A DNA stretch of 27,744 bases from Bacteroidales bacterium (GCA_004551865.1 SFPR01000020.1:1-27744); one strand, 5' to 3'; shown: positions 1-8,176, counted from the stretch's first letter. Numbers and translations are program-made. The notes: generated by a model from the letters alone, not told the origin.

Positions 1-1
1 T

Positions 2-199
2 AAACCCATCGGGCAGTACTGGAAACCAGAGAAAAGCCGCTTTGAGGCATGCGTGGCCGGCACTCTTCTCATTCTTGCACCATGGCAGGAAGACCAGAAT
101 GGGGATAGCGATTATGCACGTTTCCATAACCTCAACAGCCTTGCTGCTGCCATCTGCTCACTTGATGTAGAAACAGCAATGAAGTTAACGACAAGCTAA
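2..199 (+). CDS. C-terminal fragment of an unrecognised protein (5' end outside window)
   Basis: An open frame enters at the left edge and ends at a TAA at 197-199, giving about 65 C-terminal residues. The sequence includes GQYWKPEKSRFEACVAGT and ends with AMKLTTS. I do not recognise the family. It lies on the same strand as hsdR with a gap of about 100 bp, so it may be an accessory gene of the type I restriction-modification locus; such loci often carry extra genes between hsdM/hsdS and hsdR. That assignment rests on position only. The frame is supported by its uninterrupted reading and by ordinary, protein-like residue composition. Confidence 0.5.
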   Translation, partial: KPIGQYWKPEKSRFEACVAGTLLILAPWQEDQNGDSDYARFHNLNSLAAAICSLDVETAMKLTTS

Positions 200-302
200 C
201 GCCTGACGAACAGGGATAGCTTAGACTGAGAAAGACGAGGTTGCTCCACGCTTCTTTAGCGTAAGCTACTGAAACAAAAATAAAAAACAACAGATAAGAA
301 CA

Positions 303-3300
303 ATGGCAAAAGAGTATAGCGAAGACCTGCTCATACAGAAATCTACCGCCGAACTTCTTGAAAAAGAACTCGGTTGGCAGTCGGTGTATGCCTACGACAG
401 TGAGGTGCTTGGTGAACAAGGTACACTCGGACGAAAGACACAGAGCGAAGTTGTATTAACACGTCATCTTCGTATGGCTTTGAAACGTCTGAACACATGG
501 ATGACAGACAAACAAATGACGGAGGCTATTGAACGCATGACAAGCTACATGAGTTCGCAGACGCTGATGCAGATAAATGAGGAGAAATACCGCTATCTGC
601 GTGATGGTGTACCTGTTACTCGACTAAAACCTAATGGCGAGACGGAGCAGGTAAGGGCTAAGGTTATGGACTTTGCCAATGTGGATAATAATGAGTTTAT
701 TGTCGTAAGAGAACTTTGGATAAAAGGTCCTATCCACAAGCGTAGAGCCGATGTGGTCTGCTTTGTGAATGGTCTGCCGCTCGTCTTCATCGAACTGAAG
801 AACCATGACCAAGACATACAGAATGCTTATACAGACAATTATAGAGACTACCTCGATACAATACCTCACCTCTTCCACCACAACGCCATGATTATGCTGA
901 GCAATGGCATGGAGAGCCGTGTGGGTACGGTGGGTGCCAAGTGGGAGTTCTTCCATGAGTGGAAGCGACTGACGGAAATGGATCATGGCAACATCGAACT
1001 GCCAACAATGCTTCGAGGTATCTGCAAGAAGGAGAACCTGTTAGATTTGATTGAAAACTTCATACTCTTTGACCATAGTGGAGGCTCTACCGTCAAGATT
1101 TTGGCTCGCAACCACCAATATCTCGGTGTAAACCAAGCTGTGGAAATGTATCGTCATCGTGAGGTGATGAAAGGTAAGTTGGGTGTGTTCTGGCATACAC
1201 AAGGTTCGGGCAAAAGCTATTCTATGGTGTTCCTATCTCAGAAGATAAGGCGTAAGTTTGAAGGCTCACCAACGATTGTGGTGCTGACCGATCGCGATGA
1301 ATTGAACAAGCAGATAAGTGACACCTTCGAGAACTGTGGATTGTTGGGAGGACTGAAAGCCAAGCAGTTCATAGCACAGAGCGGAGATGACCTAAGGCAG
1401 AAACTCATGGGTAATCCGTCGTTCATCTTCTCGTTGATACAGAAGTTTAACAAGGCTGATGCAGAACCTATATATACAGATCATGACATTATCGTGATGA
1501 GCGACGAGGCTCACCGCACACAGAATGGTGTATTTGCCGAAAACCTCATGCACATGCTGCCAAAGGCAAATCGTATAGGCTTTACCGGTACACCATTGTT
1601 GCGAGACGACAATATCACGGTCCGTACCTTTGGTCAGTATGTCAGCGTGTATGATTTCAAACGTGCGGTGGAGGACAAGGCAACGGTTCCTTTATATTAC
1701 GAGAATCGAGGGAAGAAGCTGCAAGAATTGAAGAATCCGGAAATCAATGCCGAGATTGCTGCCCGATTGGACGAGGAAGACCTCGACCCATCACAACAGG
1801 CAAAATTGGAACGTGAGTTTGCCAAGGAAGTGCATCTGCTTACTGCAGAGAAGCGTCTTAGAGTTGTTGCACAGGACTTTGTGCGTCATTATAGCGACTT
1901 GTGGACAAGCGGTAAGGCGATGATGGTTAGCTTCAACAAGGTTACTTGCGTCCGAATGTATAACTACGTACAAGAGTATTGGCAAAAAGAGATAAAAGCC
2001 CTGAGCAAGAAGATTGATCAAGATCCATGGCAACAGGAAGTGCAGGAGATGAAGCGTAAGTTGAAATGGATGAAAGAGACGGAAATGGCAGTTGTGGTAT
2101 CGCAGGAGCAGAACGAAATACAGACCTTCAAGAAATGGCGAGTTGACATCACTCCACATCGTGAGAAGATGGAGAAACGCGAACTTGACAAGGAGTTTAA
2201 GGATGCCGACGGAAAACTGCGAGTGGTCTTTGTCTGTGCCATGTGGCTGACAGGCTTTGACGTCAAGCCGTTGTCGTGCCTCTATATCGACAAACCGATG
2301 AAGGCACACACGCTGATGCAGACAATAGCTCGTGCCAACCGTGTGGCAGAAGGTAAATCAAATGGACTTGTAATAGATTATATCGGTATTGTAAAGGCTC
2401 TCCGACAGGCATTGGCAGACTATACTGCCAATCCTGATGGCGGAGACGAAGGCAACGACCCTACTGTCGATAAAGAGGAACTGATCAAGAACGTATGGGA
2501 AGCCATTGTAGCAGCAGAAACATTTCTGCACGACAAGGACTTTGAGTTGGAGAAACTTATTGATGCAACGATGTTTGAGAAACTCTCACTCTTGAAGAAA
2601 GCAGCCAATGCACTTTGTGATACCATAAAGACAAGAAAGACTTACTGCACATACTCCACAACCTTGCTACGTCTGTGGAAGTATCTCAACAGGGAAGACA
2701 TCACAGAAAATATGCGAAAAAAGAAGGATGCAATAGAAGCTATCTACAAGGAATTACAGAAGAAACGCAAACATGCTGACATCACCGACCTGAGCGTAGC
2801 AATCAATGATATTGTCAATGAACATCTTGAAATAGATTCCGGTGCTATGATGGTCGCTGATAGTGGAAGTAGTAGAATTGACATCAGCGGCATAGACTTC
2901 GATTTATTGCGAAGAGAGTTCGCCAAGCGTGAAGACAAGAATCTTGTGTTACGAGACATTCAAGACTTACTTCAGGAACGTCTGGCCCGACTATTGGCAG
3001 AGAACCCATCAAGAATTAACTTCTACGAGAAGTACCAAGAGATTATCAAGGCATATAATCAGGAACAGAACCGTGCCACAATAGAAAAGACGTTTGAGGA
3101 GTTGATGCACCTGTCTCAATCTCTCAGCGAAGAAGAGAAGCGTTATGCACGAGAAGGATTCAAAAGTGATGAAGAACTCTCGCTATATGACCTCCTATTG
3201 AAAGACAATCTGTCAAAGACGGAAGTCGAGAAGCTGAAGAATGTCGCTATAGAGTTGCTTGCTAAAATAAAGGAACAGTTGGCAGGTATGGATCATCCAT

Positions 3301-3452
3301 TCGACAAGCCTACGACACGTGCCACTCTTATCATTACCATTCGCGAAGTTTTGTGGGATAAACTTCCGGATAGTTATGACCTAAATAGTGTTGATTATTA
3401 CCGCGATACTATCTATAACTATATTAGTCAAAGATATGGTGGAGTGGCATAA
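303..3452 (+). CDS. hsdR: Type I restriction endonuclease, R (motor/nuclease) subunit HsdR
   Basis: This is the ATP-dependent translocase and nuclease subunit of a type I restriction enzyme, which cuts unmodified DNA in complex with HsdM and HsdS. The 1049 residues match the usual family length, so it looks intact. An N-terminal PD-(D/E)xK nuclease is visible as D150 in RRADVVCF followed by E164-L-K166. The SF2 helicase motor follows: Walker A TQGSGKS (299-305), DEAH (401-404), TGTP (428-431), and the late motif region with WLTGFDVKPL and QTIARANRVAEGKS. The rest is the helical C-terminal domain that contacts HsdM. The ATG at 303 follows an A-rich leader, as is common in this phylum. Arginine is mostly written CGN here, whereas hydF downstream favours AGA/AGG, which hints at horizontal origin. 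hsdM and hsdS must lie to the left, outside the window. Confidence 0.96.
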   Translation: MAKEYSEDLLIQKSTAELLEKELGWQSVYAYDSEVLGEQGTLGRKTQSEVVLTRHLRMALKRLNTWMTDKQMTEAIERMTSYMSSQTLMQINEEKYRYLRDGVPVTRLKPNGETEQVRAKVMDFANVDNNEFIVVRELWIKGPIHKRRADVVCFVNGLPLVFIELKNHDQDIQNAYTDNYRDYLDTIPHLFHHNAMIMLSNGMESRVGTVGAKWEFFHEWKRLTEMDHGNIELPTMLRGICKKENLLDLIENFILFDHSGGSTVKILARNHQYLGVNQAVEMYRHREVMKGKLGVFWHTQGSGKSYSMVFLSQKIRRKFEGSPTIVVLTDRDELNKQISDTFENCGLLGGLKAKQFIAQSGDDLRQKLMGNPSFIFSLIQKFNKADAEPIYTDHDIIVMSDEAHRTQNGVFAENLMHMLPKANRIGFTGTPLLRDDNITVRTFGQYVSVYDFKRAVEDKATVPLYYENRGKKLQELKNPEINAEIAARLDEEDLDPSQQAKLEREFAKEVHLLTAEKRLRVVAQDFVRHYSDLWTSGKAMMVSFNKVTCVRMYNYVQEYWQKEIKALSKKIDQDPWQQEVQEMKRKLKWMKETEMAVVVSQEQNEIQTFKKWRVDITPHREKMEKRELDKEFKDADGKLRVVFVCAMWLTGFDVKPLSCLYIDKPMKAHTLMQTIARANRVAEGKSNGLVIDYIGIVKALRQALADYTANPDGGDEGNDPTVDKEELIKNVWEAIVAAETFLHDKDFELEKLIDATMFEKLSLLKKAANALCDTIKTRKTYCTYSTTLLRLWKYLNREDITENMRKKKDAIEAIYKELQKKRKHADITDLSVAINDIVNEHLEIDSGAMMVADSGSSRIDISGIDFDLLRREFAKREDKNLVLRDIQDLLQERLARLLAENPSRINFYEKYQEIIKAYNQEQNRATIEKTFEELMHLSQSLSEEEKRYAREGFKSDEELSLYDLLLKDNLSKTEVEKLKNVAIELLAKIKEQLAGMDHPFDKPTTRATLIITIREVLWDKLPDSYDLNSVDYYRDTIYNYISQRYGGVA

Positions 3453-3541
3453 TAATCTATTTCAAAAGATTGCCTGTGTGAGTTGAAAATAACAATTATT
3501 TCAAAGACTAATTAGTACACCTTAATTGGACAGAGGTGAAA

Positions 3542-3835
3542 TCAGTATAAGAATTGCTCTATTGCGTCGTTGTCGCCCATTTTGTCGCCGGCATATATGC
3601 TCAAAGCCATATAGAAATCGTTTGTTGTCTTTGCCTGAGCAAATACTCTGTCGCCAAGTTTGTCCTCTTCCATGTTAATCTCTATGTAGTTGGAGAATGT
3701 TTTTTGACCGACTTGGCGAATGATGTACGACTTTCCGACTTGTCTTGCTCCTTCAATCAGAAGCATTCTTTCCGACTTTGAAGCAAAATAGTCTTCAATC
3801 CTCTTTGTTATCTTTCTATACAGTATGATATATCT
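3542..3835 (-). pseudogene. Truncated AAA-type ATPase remnant (ATP-binding protein, DUF4143-type family)
   Basis: Reading the minus strand from about 3835, the frame gives YRKITKRIEDYFASKSER, then MLLIEGARQVGKSYIIRQVG with a Walker A-like GARQVGKS, then NYIEINMEEDKLGDR, and stops at 3542 after about 95 residues. This is recognisably the N-terminus of the Bacteroidota ATP-binding proteins that carry DUF4143 at their C-terminus and are usually around 400 residues. The Walker B region and everything after it are missing. There is no ATG where the family normally starts: the corresponding codons read ATA-CTG-TAT, and the only ATG in frame (3764-3766) sits just before the P-loop. A Bacteroidota-type -7 element lies just upstream at 3849-3857. 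I read it as the promoter-proximal stub of a gene cut off by the event that placed the restriction locus here. Confidence 0.75.
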
Positions 3836-3848
3836 TTCTTTTTTCGGT

Positions 3849-3857
3849 GCAAAGATA
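3849..3857 (-). promoter_or_regulatory. -7 element TATCTTTGC for the ATPase remnant
   Basis: The minus strand reads TATCTTTGC followed by ACC, matching the Bacteroidota TAnnTTTG consensus. A GTTG (TTG = 3876-3878 on the complement) lies about 18 bp upstream as a possible -33 element. It points into the truncated ATPase frame. Confidence 0.55.
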
Positions 3858-3874
3858 GCTATTTTTTCATCGTT

Positions 3875-4022
3875 CCAACTGCGTTTTCCTACAAAAATGA
3901 GTACAAAAATACTGCGTTTTCCTACAAAAATGGGCGAAAAAACTGCGTTTTCCGATTTTGGGGTGATAAAGTGGCGTTCTGTTTGAGTGAAATGCTGTTG
4001 TATTTTGGCAAAACGGCGTTTT
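3875..4022. repeat. Five-unit array of the AAAACGGCGTTTT-type repeat upstream of hydF
   Basis: Five copies related to AAAACGGCGTTTT start at 3875, 3908, 3939 (AAAACTGCGTTTT, one mismatch), 3968 (degenerate) and 4010 (exact). Start-to-start spacings are 33, 31, 29 and 42 bp. Units 1 and 2 lie inside a longer exact 22-bp direct repeat (3878-3899 and 3911-3932, each reading GCGTTTTCCTACAAAAATG at its right). Unlike the two convergent-junction arrays, the first three units have CTG in place of CGG and the spacing is irregular. Direct repeats of this sort are consistent with local slippage or with a protein-binding array. Confidence 0.7.
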
Positions 4023-4071
4023 CTTTTTGGTGATTTTGCTTTTGTTTTTCGTCTCTTAGAAAGGATTTTCC

Positions 4072-4080
4072 TACCTTTGC
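4072..4080 (+). promoter_or_regulatory. -7 element TACCTTTGC of the hydF promoter
   Basis: TACCTTTGC followed by ACC fits the Bacteroidota TAnnTTTG element and lies 61 bp before the hydF ATG. I do not see a well-spaced -33 TTTG; the nearest one (4041-4044) is further away than the usual 19-21 bp. Confidence 0.6.
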
Positions 4081-4141
4081 ACCAAAGAAATCAAAAAAGG
4101 CTTCAAGCTACAAAAAAAACGTTGAACAAACATCGACAGTT

Positions 4142-5344
4142 ATGGAAAATAGGACAAAGGAAAATAGAAAGCACATAGGCTTTTTCGGAAGATGCAATGT
4201 CGGTAAATCGACTTTGGTCAATGCCTTGACCGGTCAGCAAATCTCGATAGTTTCTCCGATTGAGGGAACAACTACCGACATTGTCAAAAAAAGCATGGAA
4301 CTTTATGGCACGGGAGCTGTGGTGATTATTGACACAGCCGGATTGGACGATGTGAGCAAACTTGGAGAGCAAAGGGTCAAAAGCAGTATTCATGCTTTGT
4401 CTTTGGTCGATGTTGCGGTATTGGTGGTAGGGGAGAATACTTTTTCGGATTGTGAGAAGGACTTTCTTTCTCGGGCAAAGGCTTTGGCAGTTCCCGTGAT
4501 TGTGGTTTATAACAAACAAGACTTGCAACAGGCAACTCCCGACTTTGTTCTCTCGATGACACAAGCCGTCGGCAAAAACTTCTTGGTTGTAGAAAATCAT
4601 TCAAAAGAGCAAATGCTCGCCCTTTCGGAAGTAATAGGAAAAGTATTAAGAGATAACGAGATTGAGAAACGTACACCTCTTCAAGGCGTTGTGAAAAGTG
4701 GCGATGTTGTTCTCTTGGTTGTGCCGATAGATTCTTCTGCTCCCGAGGGCAGATTGATTTTGCCGCAGGTGCAGACGATAAGGGACTGTTTGGACAAGGC
4801 GTGCGTAAGCATGGTTGTCAGAGAAAGTGAGCTTGACTATGTGTTAAATCAAAAGAAAATCACACCTGACTTGGTTGTTACCGATTCTCAGGTGTTTGCC
4901 ATGGTGAGCAAGATTGTACCGCAAGACATTCCTTTGACAAGTTTCTCTGTTTTGCTTTCGAGAATGAAAGGAGCGTTTGACCAATATCTTAAAGGTACTC
5001 CGTATTTGGACAAATTGAAAGACGGCGACAAGGTTCTGATGTTGGAAAGTTGCACTCATCAACCGACTTGCGAAGACATAGGAAGAGTGAAACTGCCGAT
5101 GCTTATTCGCAAATATACAGGCAAGGATATAAAGTGCCAAGCCGTGGCAGGATTGGACGCAATCGGTGTGCCGCTTGAAGAGTTTGCCATGATTATTCAA
5201 TGTGGTGGCTGCGTTGCAACGGCAAAACAAATCCGTTCGAGGCTGCAACCTGCTCTCGATAGCAACATTCCCGTAAGCAATTATGGTTTGGCAATAGCGT
5301 ATATGAACGGAATTTTTGAGCGAGTTACCTCTATGTTCAAATAA
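4142..5344 (+). CDS. hydF: [FeFe]-hydrogenase H-cluster maturation GTPase HydF
   Basis: HydF is the scaffold/carrier GTPase that, with the radical-SAM enzymes HydE and HydG, assembles the 2Fe subcluster of [FeFe]-hydrogenase. The 400-residue length is typical. The N-terminal Era/TrmE-like G domain has P-loop GRCNVGKS (16-23), the switch threonines EGTTTD, DTAG (64-67) and NKQD (124-127). The C-terminal cluster-binding domain has C304-x-H306 and C354-x-x-C357. The family motif is CxH-x(46-53)-HCxxC; spacing here is right (46 residues), but the residue before C354 is Gln353 instead of His. hydE, hydG and a hydrogenase gene are not in the window, so this hydF stands alone. The ATG at 4142 gives the correct N-terminus just ahead of the G domain. 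Confidence 0.95.
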   Translation: MENRTKENRKHIGFFGRCNVGKSTLVNALTGQQISIVSPIEGTTTDIVKKSMELYGTGAVVIIDTAGLDDVSKLGEQRVKSSIHALSLVDVAVLVVGENTFSDCEKDFLSRAKALAVPVIVVYNKQDLQQATPDFVLSMTQAVGKNFLVVENHSKEQMLALSEVIGKVLRDNEIEKRTPLQGVVKSGDVVLLVVPIDSSAPEGRLILPQVQTIRDCLDKACVSMVVRESELDYVLNQKKITPDLVVTDSQVFAMVSKIVPQDIPLTSFSVLLSRMKGAFDQYLKGTPYLDKLKDGDKVLMLESCTHQPTCEDIGRVKLPMLIRKYTGKDIKCQAVAGLDAIGVPLEEFAMIIQCGGCVATAKQIRSRLQPALDSNIPVSNYGLAIAYMNGIFERVTSMFK

Positions 5345-5416
5345 GATATGACAAAAATTTTGCCACATCGACAAAAAAACGTAATTTTGGACTTTCTTTC
5401 AAAAACCGAAACGAGA

Positions 5417-5767
5417 ATGAGAAAAGTAATAATTCCTGTTTTTGCACTTTGTATGTGTCTGTGTTCATGCCAAAAGGTGCTTTATACCCACTACAACTAT
5501 GATGAGGTGGTGTACAGCTTTGCAAAAAGCAACAAAACCTTTGAGGCAAAAGATTTGAAAAAGATGATAAAATCATACGAGAGGATTGTGGAAGAGCCGA
5601 AGGGCGAAAACGCAGTGCCGCCTCCCGGAGCTTGTGCCGATTATGCTTATTTGCTCTATCTGCAAGGGGACAAGGACAAGGCAAAGCAGTATTTCCAGAA
5701 AGAATATATTACTTATCCCGAAAGCAAAACCTATATTGAAAAACTAATGCAAAAAATCGGACTATGA
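5417..5767 (+). CDS. Small DUF4810-family lipoprotein
   Basis: The open frame extends upstream to 5348, but the ATG at 5417 is the better start because it begins a lipoprotein signal peptide (MRKVIIPVFALCMCLCSC, lipobox LCSC with the modified cysteine at residue 18). That gives 116 residues. The mature part, LYTHYNYDEVVYSF followed by a TPR-like helical stretch (DYAYLLYLQGDKDKAKQYF) and EYITYPES near the end, matches DUF4810. In Proteobacteria this family sits between a CsgG-like gene and a DUF799/GNA1162 gene. Here the DUF799 gene follows with an ATGA stop/start overlap, so the two are surely co-transcribed, but no CsgG gene is present next to them. The precise function of the family is not established; an outer-membrane-associated lipoprotein complex is the reasonable inference. 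Confidence 0.83.
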   Translation: MRKVIIPVFALCMCLCSCQKVLYTHYNYDEVVYSFAKSNKTFEAKDLKKMIKSYERIVEEPKGENAVPPPGACADYAYLLYLQGDKDKAKQYFQKEYITYPESKTYIEKLMQKIGL

Positions 5768-6594
5768 AAAAAGGTATCTTGTTTTTGTTAAGTATGACAT
5801 TGCTCTGTGCAGACTTTGCCTACTCTCAGGTAGAGAACGCTCAAAACCAAGCTGACAGCAATATAACCCTTTTGGATAAGAAAGCACAAAAGAAATATAA
5901 GAAAGAACTCGAAAAGAAGCACCGCCAAGAAACAGGCGACACCCTCAATTTCTTTCAGAAAACATGGTATAAAGTCTTCCCGAAGAAGGTAGAAAGGGAC
6001 GTTTCTTACGCCGAAGTATATAAAGAGAAACCCAAAACGATCATGGTGATGTATCCTTGGAACAGAAGCAAGGAACAATTTGCCGACGAGATGTTCTATG
6101 TCTCTATATGCAAAGAACTCATCGACAAGGGTTACTATGTGTTGCCTGCACTGCCGACGCTGCAAGACTATAAGGCGGACACAGCTTTCAACTCTCACTA
6201 TTGCAAGCCCTCAGAGGCTCAAACCTTTGCCAAGTCTCACGGGGTCGATGCCGTATTGTACGTTACTATTTATACAGTCAAGAAAGAGTGGTGGACAACC
6301 AACATAAACATGAATGCTCAATATGATTTGGTTTCGACCAAAACAGGAACGGTGCTTTTCTCCCGCCATGCAGACTTCAATTATGACTCTCAAATGCCGA
6401 CAAAGTCAAAACGCAACAAAGACTTTGTTGAAGACGATAAAGAAAATCACTACTTGGGTGTGAGCGAACAGATGCAACAGTATGTCTTCTCCGACCTTCC
6501 GATTGGCCCTTACCACAGAGATTATCTTATGGACCAAAAGAAATTCTCTCACAAGAAGGACATGAAGTATAAGGTGAACATCAAACCAAGCTGA
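5764..6594 (+). CDS. DUF799 / GNA1162-like exported protein
   Basis: This 276-residue protein has a signal peptide ending around FAYSQ (residues 1-22). A lysine- and glutamate-rich, probably helical segment follows (about 38-56). The GNA1162-like domain starts near KPKTIMVMYPWNRS and includes CKELIDKGYYVLPALPT, HGVDAVLYVTIYT and a final strand region TGTVLFSRHADF. Neisserial GNA1162 is a surface-associated lipoprotein with a TolB-like fold. Here I see no good lipobox (only TLLC), so the protein is probably released into the periplasm or held by its DUF4810 partner. The start overlaps the DUF4810 stop by 4 bp, and its own stop is 1 bp before radA. The charged N-terminal linker is an extension compared with the proteobacterial form. 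Confidence 0.8.
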   Translation: MKKGILFLLSMTLLCADFAYSQVENAQNQADSNITLLDKKAQKKYKKELEKKHRQETGDTLNFFQKTWYKVFPKKVERDVSYAEVYKEKPKTIMVMYPWNRSKEQFADEMFYVSICKELIDKGYYVLPALPTLQDYKADTAFNSHYCKPSEAQTFAKSHGVDAVLYVTIYTVKKEWWTTNINMNAQYDLVSTKTGTVLFSRHADFNYDSQMPTKSKRNKDFVEDDKENHYLGVSEQMQQYVFSDLPIGPYHRDYLMDQKKFSHKKDMKYKVNIKPS

Positions 6595-6595
6595 T

Positions 6596-7957
6596 ATGGC
6601 AAAAGACAAGACGGCTTTCTTTTGTCGTGAATGCGGTGCCAAGTCTGCCGTATGGATTGGGCGATGTCCTCAGTGCGGAGCTTGGAACAGCTATGAGCAG
6701 GAGGTTATTCACCGAAGCGGCAGCGGACAACTGAAAAACCTTTCTACGCCCAAGGCTGTTACGATGCTCATGAGCAATATCGAATGCTCCAATGAGCAAC
6801 GCATAGACCTCAAAGATGACGAACTAAATCGTGTGTTGGGTGGAGGATTGGTCTTGGGAAGCCTTGTTCTCATTGGAGGAGAACCTGGAATTGGCAAAAG
6901 CACACTGCTGCTCCAAGTGGCACTCAACTGCAAAGACAAACGAGTGCTTTACGTTAGCGGAGAGGAGAGTGCAAGCCAGATAAAGATGAGAGCCGAACGC
7001 ATCAACAAGGGAGGCGGAAACTGCTATGTTTTGACAGAAACCTGTGTCGAGAACATAATAGAGAGAGCCACAGAGGTACAACCCCAGATTATAATCATCG
7101 ACTCCATTCAGACAATGACCACTTCGGACATCGATTCTTCGGCAGGAAGCATATCGCAAATAAGAGAGAGTGCCGCCCGATTGGGAACATACGCCAAACA
7201 GTCGGCTTGTCCTATTATCATTGTGGGACACATAACCAAGGACGGTAACCTTGCAGGTCCGAAAATTTTGGAACACATGGTCGATACAGTCTTGCAGTTT
7301 GAGGGTGAAAGGAACTATGGTTACCGAATTGTTCGGTCGGTCAAGAACCGCTTCGGCTCGACCGAAGAACTCGGGATTTACGAAATGCAGTCGTATGGCT
7401 TGCGTCAGGTGAGCAATCCTTCGGAGATATTGATGAGTTCTTCAACCGAGAACCTTTCAGGCACGGCAATAGCTGCAACAATGGAGGGCAATCGACCGCT
7501 TTTTATTGAAACGCAGGCTTTGGTTGCCAACTCCTATTATTCGTCGGCTCAAAAGAATGCAACAGGTTTTGACCTTCGTCGTCTTAGTATGCTCTTGGCG
7601 GTGTTGGAAAAGCGTGTGGGAGTAAAGATAGGAGGGAAAGATGTCTTTTTGAACATTGTGGGCGGACTGAAAGTCTCAGACCCTGCGATTGATTTGGCGG
7701 TTGTGGCAGGTCTAATCTCTTCGGGCGAAGATGTGGCAATCAATCGGCGACATTGTTTTGCTGCCGAAGTGGGATTGAGCGGTGAAGTTCGTAGCGTGGT
7801 AAGGTTAGAGCAGAGAATAAATGAAGCAGCCAAGCTCGGCTTTGAGCGTATTTACATTGCCAAGCAGGGGTCTAAAATTCCGGTTGCCAAACGCAATGAC
7901 ATAGAAGTGGTAAGCCTTGGCGAAATAGACCAACTTTTGCCATACATTCTCTCATAA
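6596..7957 (+). CDS. radA: DNA repair protein RadA (Sms)
   Basis: RadA is a RecA-like helicase that drives branch migration of recombination intermediates. All parts are visible in 453 residues, the usual length. They are an N-terminal C4 zinc finger (C10, C13, C24, C27), Walker A GGEPGIGKST (94-103), the RadA-specific KNRFG motif (250-254), and a C-terminal Lon-like (S16 protease fold) domain around GGLKVSDPAIDLAVVAG and VGLSGEVRSVVRLEQRI. The start is 1 bp after the DUF799 stop, so radA is probably read from the same transcript as the lipoprotein pair. A hairpin-forming region with a repeat unit follows its stop. Confidence 0.97.
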   Translation: MAKDKTAFFCRECGAKSAVWIGRCPQCGAWNSYEQEVIHRSGSGQLKNLSTPKAVTMLMSNIECSNEQRIDLKDDELNRVLGGGLVLGSLVLIGGEPGIGKSTLLLQVALNCKDKRVLYVSGEESASQIKMRAERINKGGGNCYVLTETCVENIIERATEVQPQIIIIDSIQTMTTSDIDSSAGSISQIRESAARLGTYAKQSACPIIIVGHITKDGNLAGPKILEHMVDTVLQFEGERNYGYRIVRSVKNRFGSTEELGIYEMQSYGLRQVSNPSEILMSSSTENLSGTAIAATMEGNRPLFIETQALVANSYYSSAQKNATGFDLRRLSMLLAVLEKRVGVKIGGKDVFLNIVGGLKVSDPAIDLAVVAGLISSGEDVAINRRHCFAAEVGLSGEVRSVVRLEQRINEAAKLGFERIYIAKQGSKIPVAKRNDIEVVSLGEIDQLLPYILS

Positions 7958-7978
7958 CAAATCGGCAAGTTTTTTCAA

Positions 7979-8022
7979 GCAATCAGAAAAGCGGCGTTTT
8001 ATTTCGGTGTTTTGCCGATTGC
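7979..8022. repeat. Degenerate repeat unit inside a possible hairpin after radA
   Basis: GCAATC at 7979-7984 can pair with GATTGC at 8017-8022, with AAAA/TTTT pairing inside. The loop side holds a unit of the window-wide repeat at 7988-8000 (AAAGCGGCGTTTT, one mismatch) and a poorer one at 8001-8013. Its position directly after radA suggests a transcription terminator, though the stem is interrupted. Confidence 0.45.
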
Positions 8023-8092
8023 CTAAGCTCGAATGTTTACGAGAGTGTTTTTTTGTCTTTGTCTTGTCGGTTGTCTTTTTGGAGTTTTTCGC

Positions 8093-8124
8093 TTTGATGC
8101 AAGTGAAAAAAGCTGTATTTTTGC
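8093..8124 (+). promoter_or_regulatory. Promoter of the GH92 gene (TTTG-N19-TATTTTTGC)
   Basis: TTTG at 8093-8096 and TATTTTTGC at 8116-8124 are 19 bp apart, which is the textbook Bacteroidota -33/-7 arrangement. It lies about 50 bp before the chosen ATG at 8177. Because it falls inside the upstream extension of the open frame, it also argues that the extension (from 8033) is not translated. Confidence 0.75.
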
Positions 8125-8176
8125 ACCGAAAAAAGTAATTTTGGAAATCATAACACAAAAATTGAAAAGACAAAAG

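Larger units (their letters stand above)
3453..4141. other. 689-bp non-coding junction between hsdR and hydF
   Basis: This gap holds no intact gene. From left to right it contains a weak AT-rich hairpin after hsdR (about 3484-3503, arms around AAATAA/TTATTT), a truncated minus-strand ATPase remnant with its own promoter (3542-3857), a run of five copies of a GCGTTTT-type repeat (3875-4022), and the hydF promoter. The short plus-strand open frames inside it have no recognisable features and overlap these elements. Confidence 0.7.

Noticed and set aside
3554..3781. Plus-strand open frame of 75 codons between hsdR and hydF
   Set aside because: It is antisense to the recognisable ATPase remnant and has no protein-like features of its own.
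8033..8176. Upstream extension of the GH92 frame
   Set aside because: It contains the TTTG-N19-TATTTTTGC promoter, and the internal ATG at 8177 starts a proper signal peptide.
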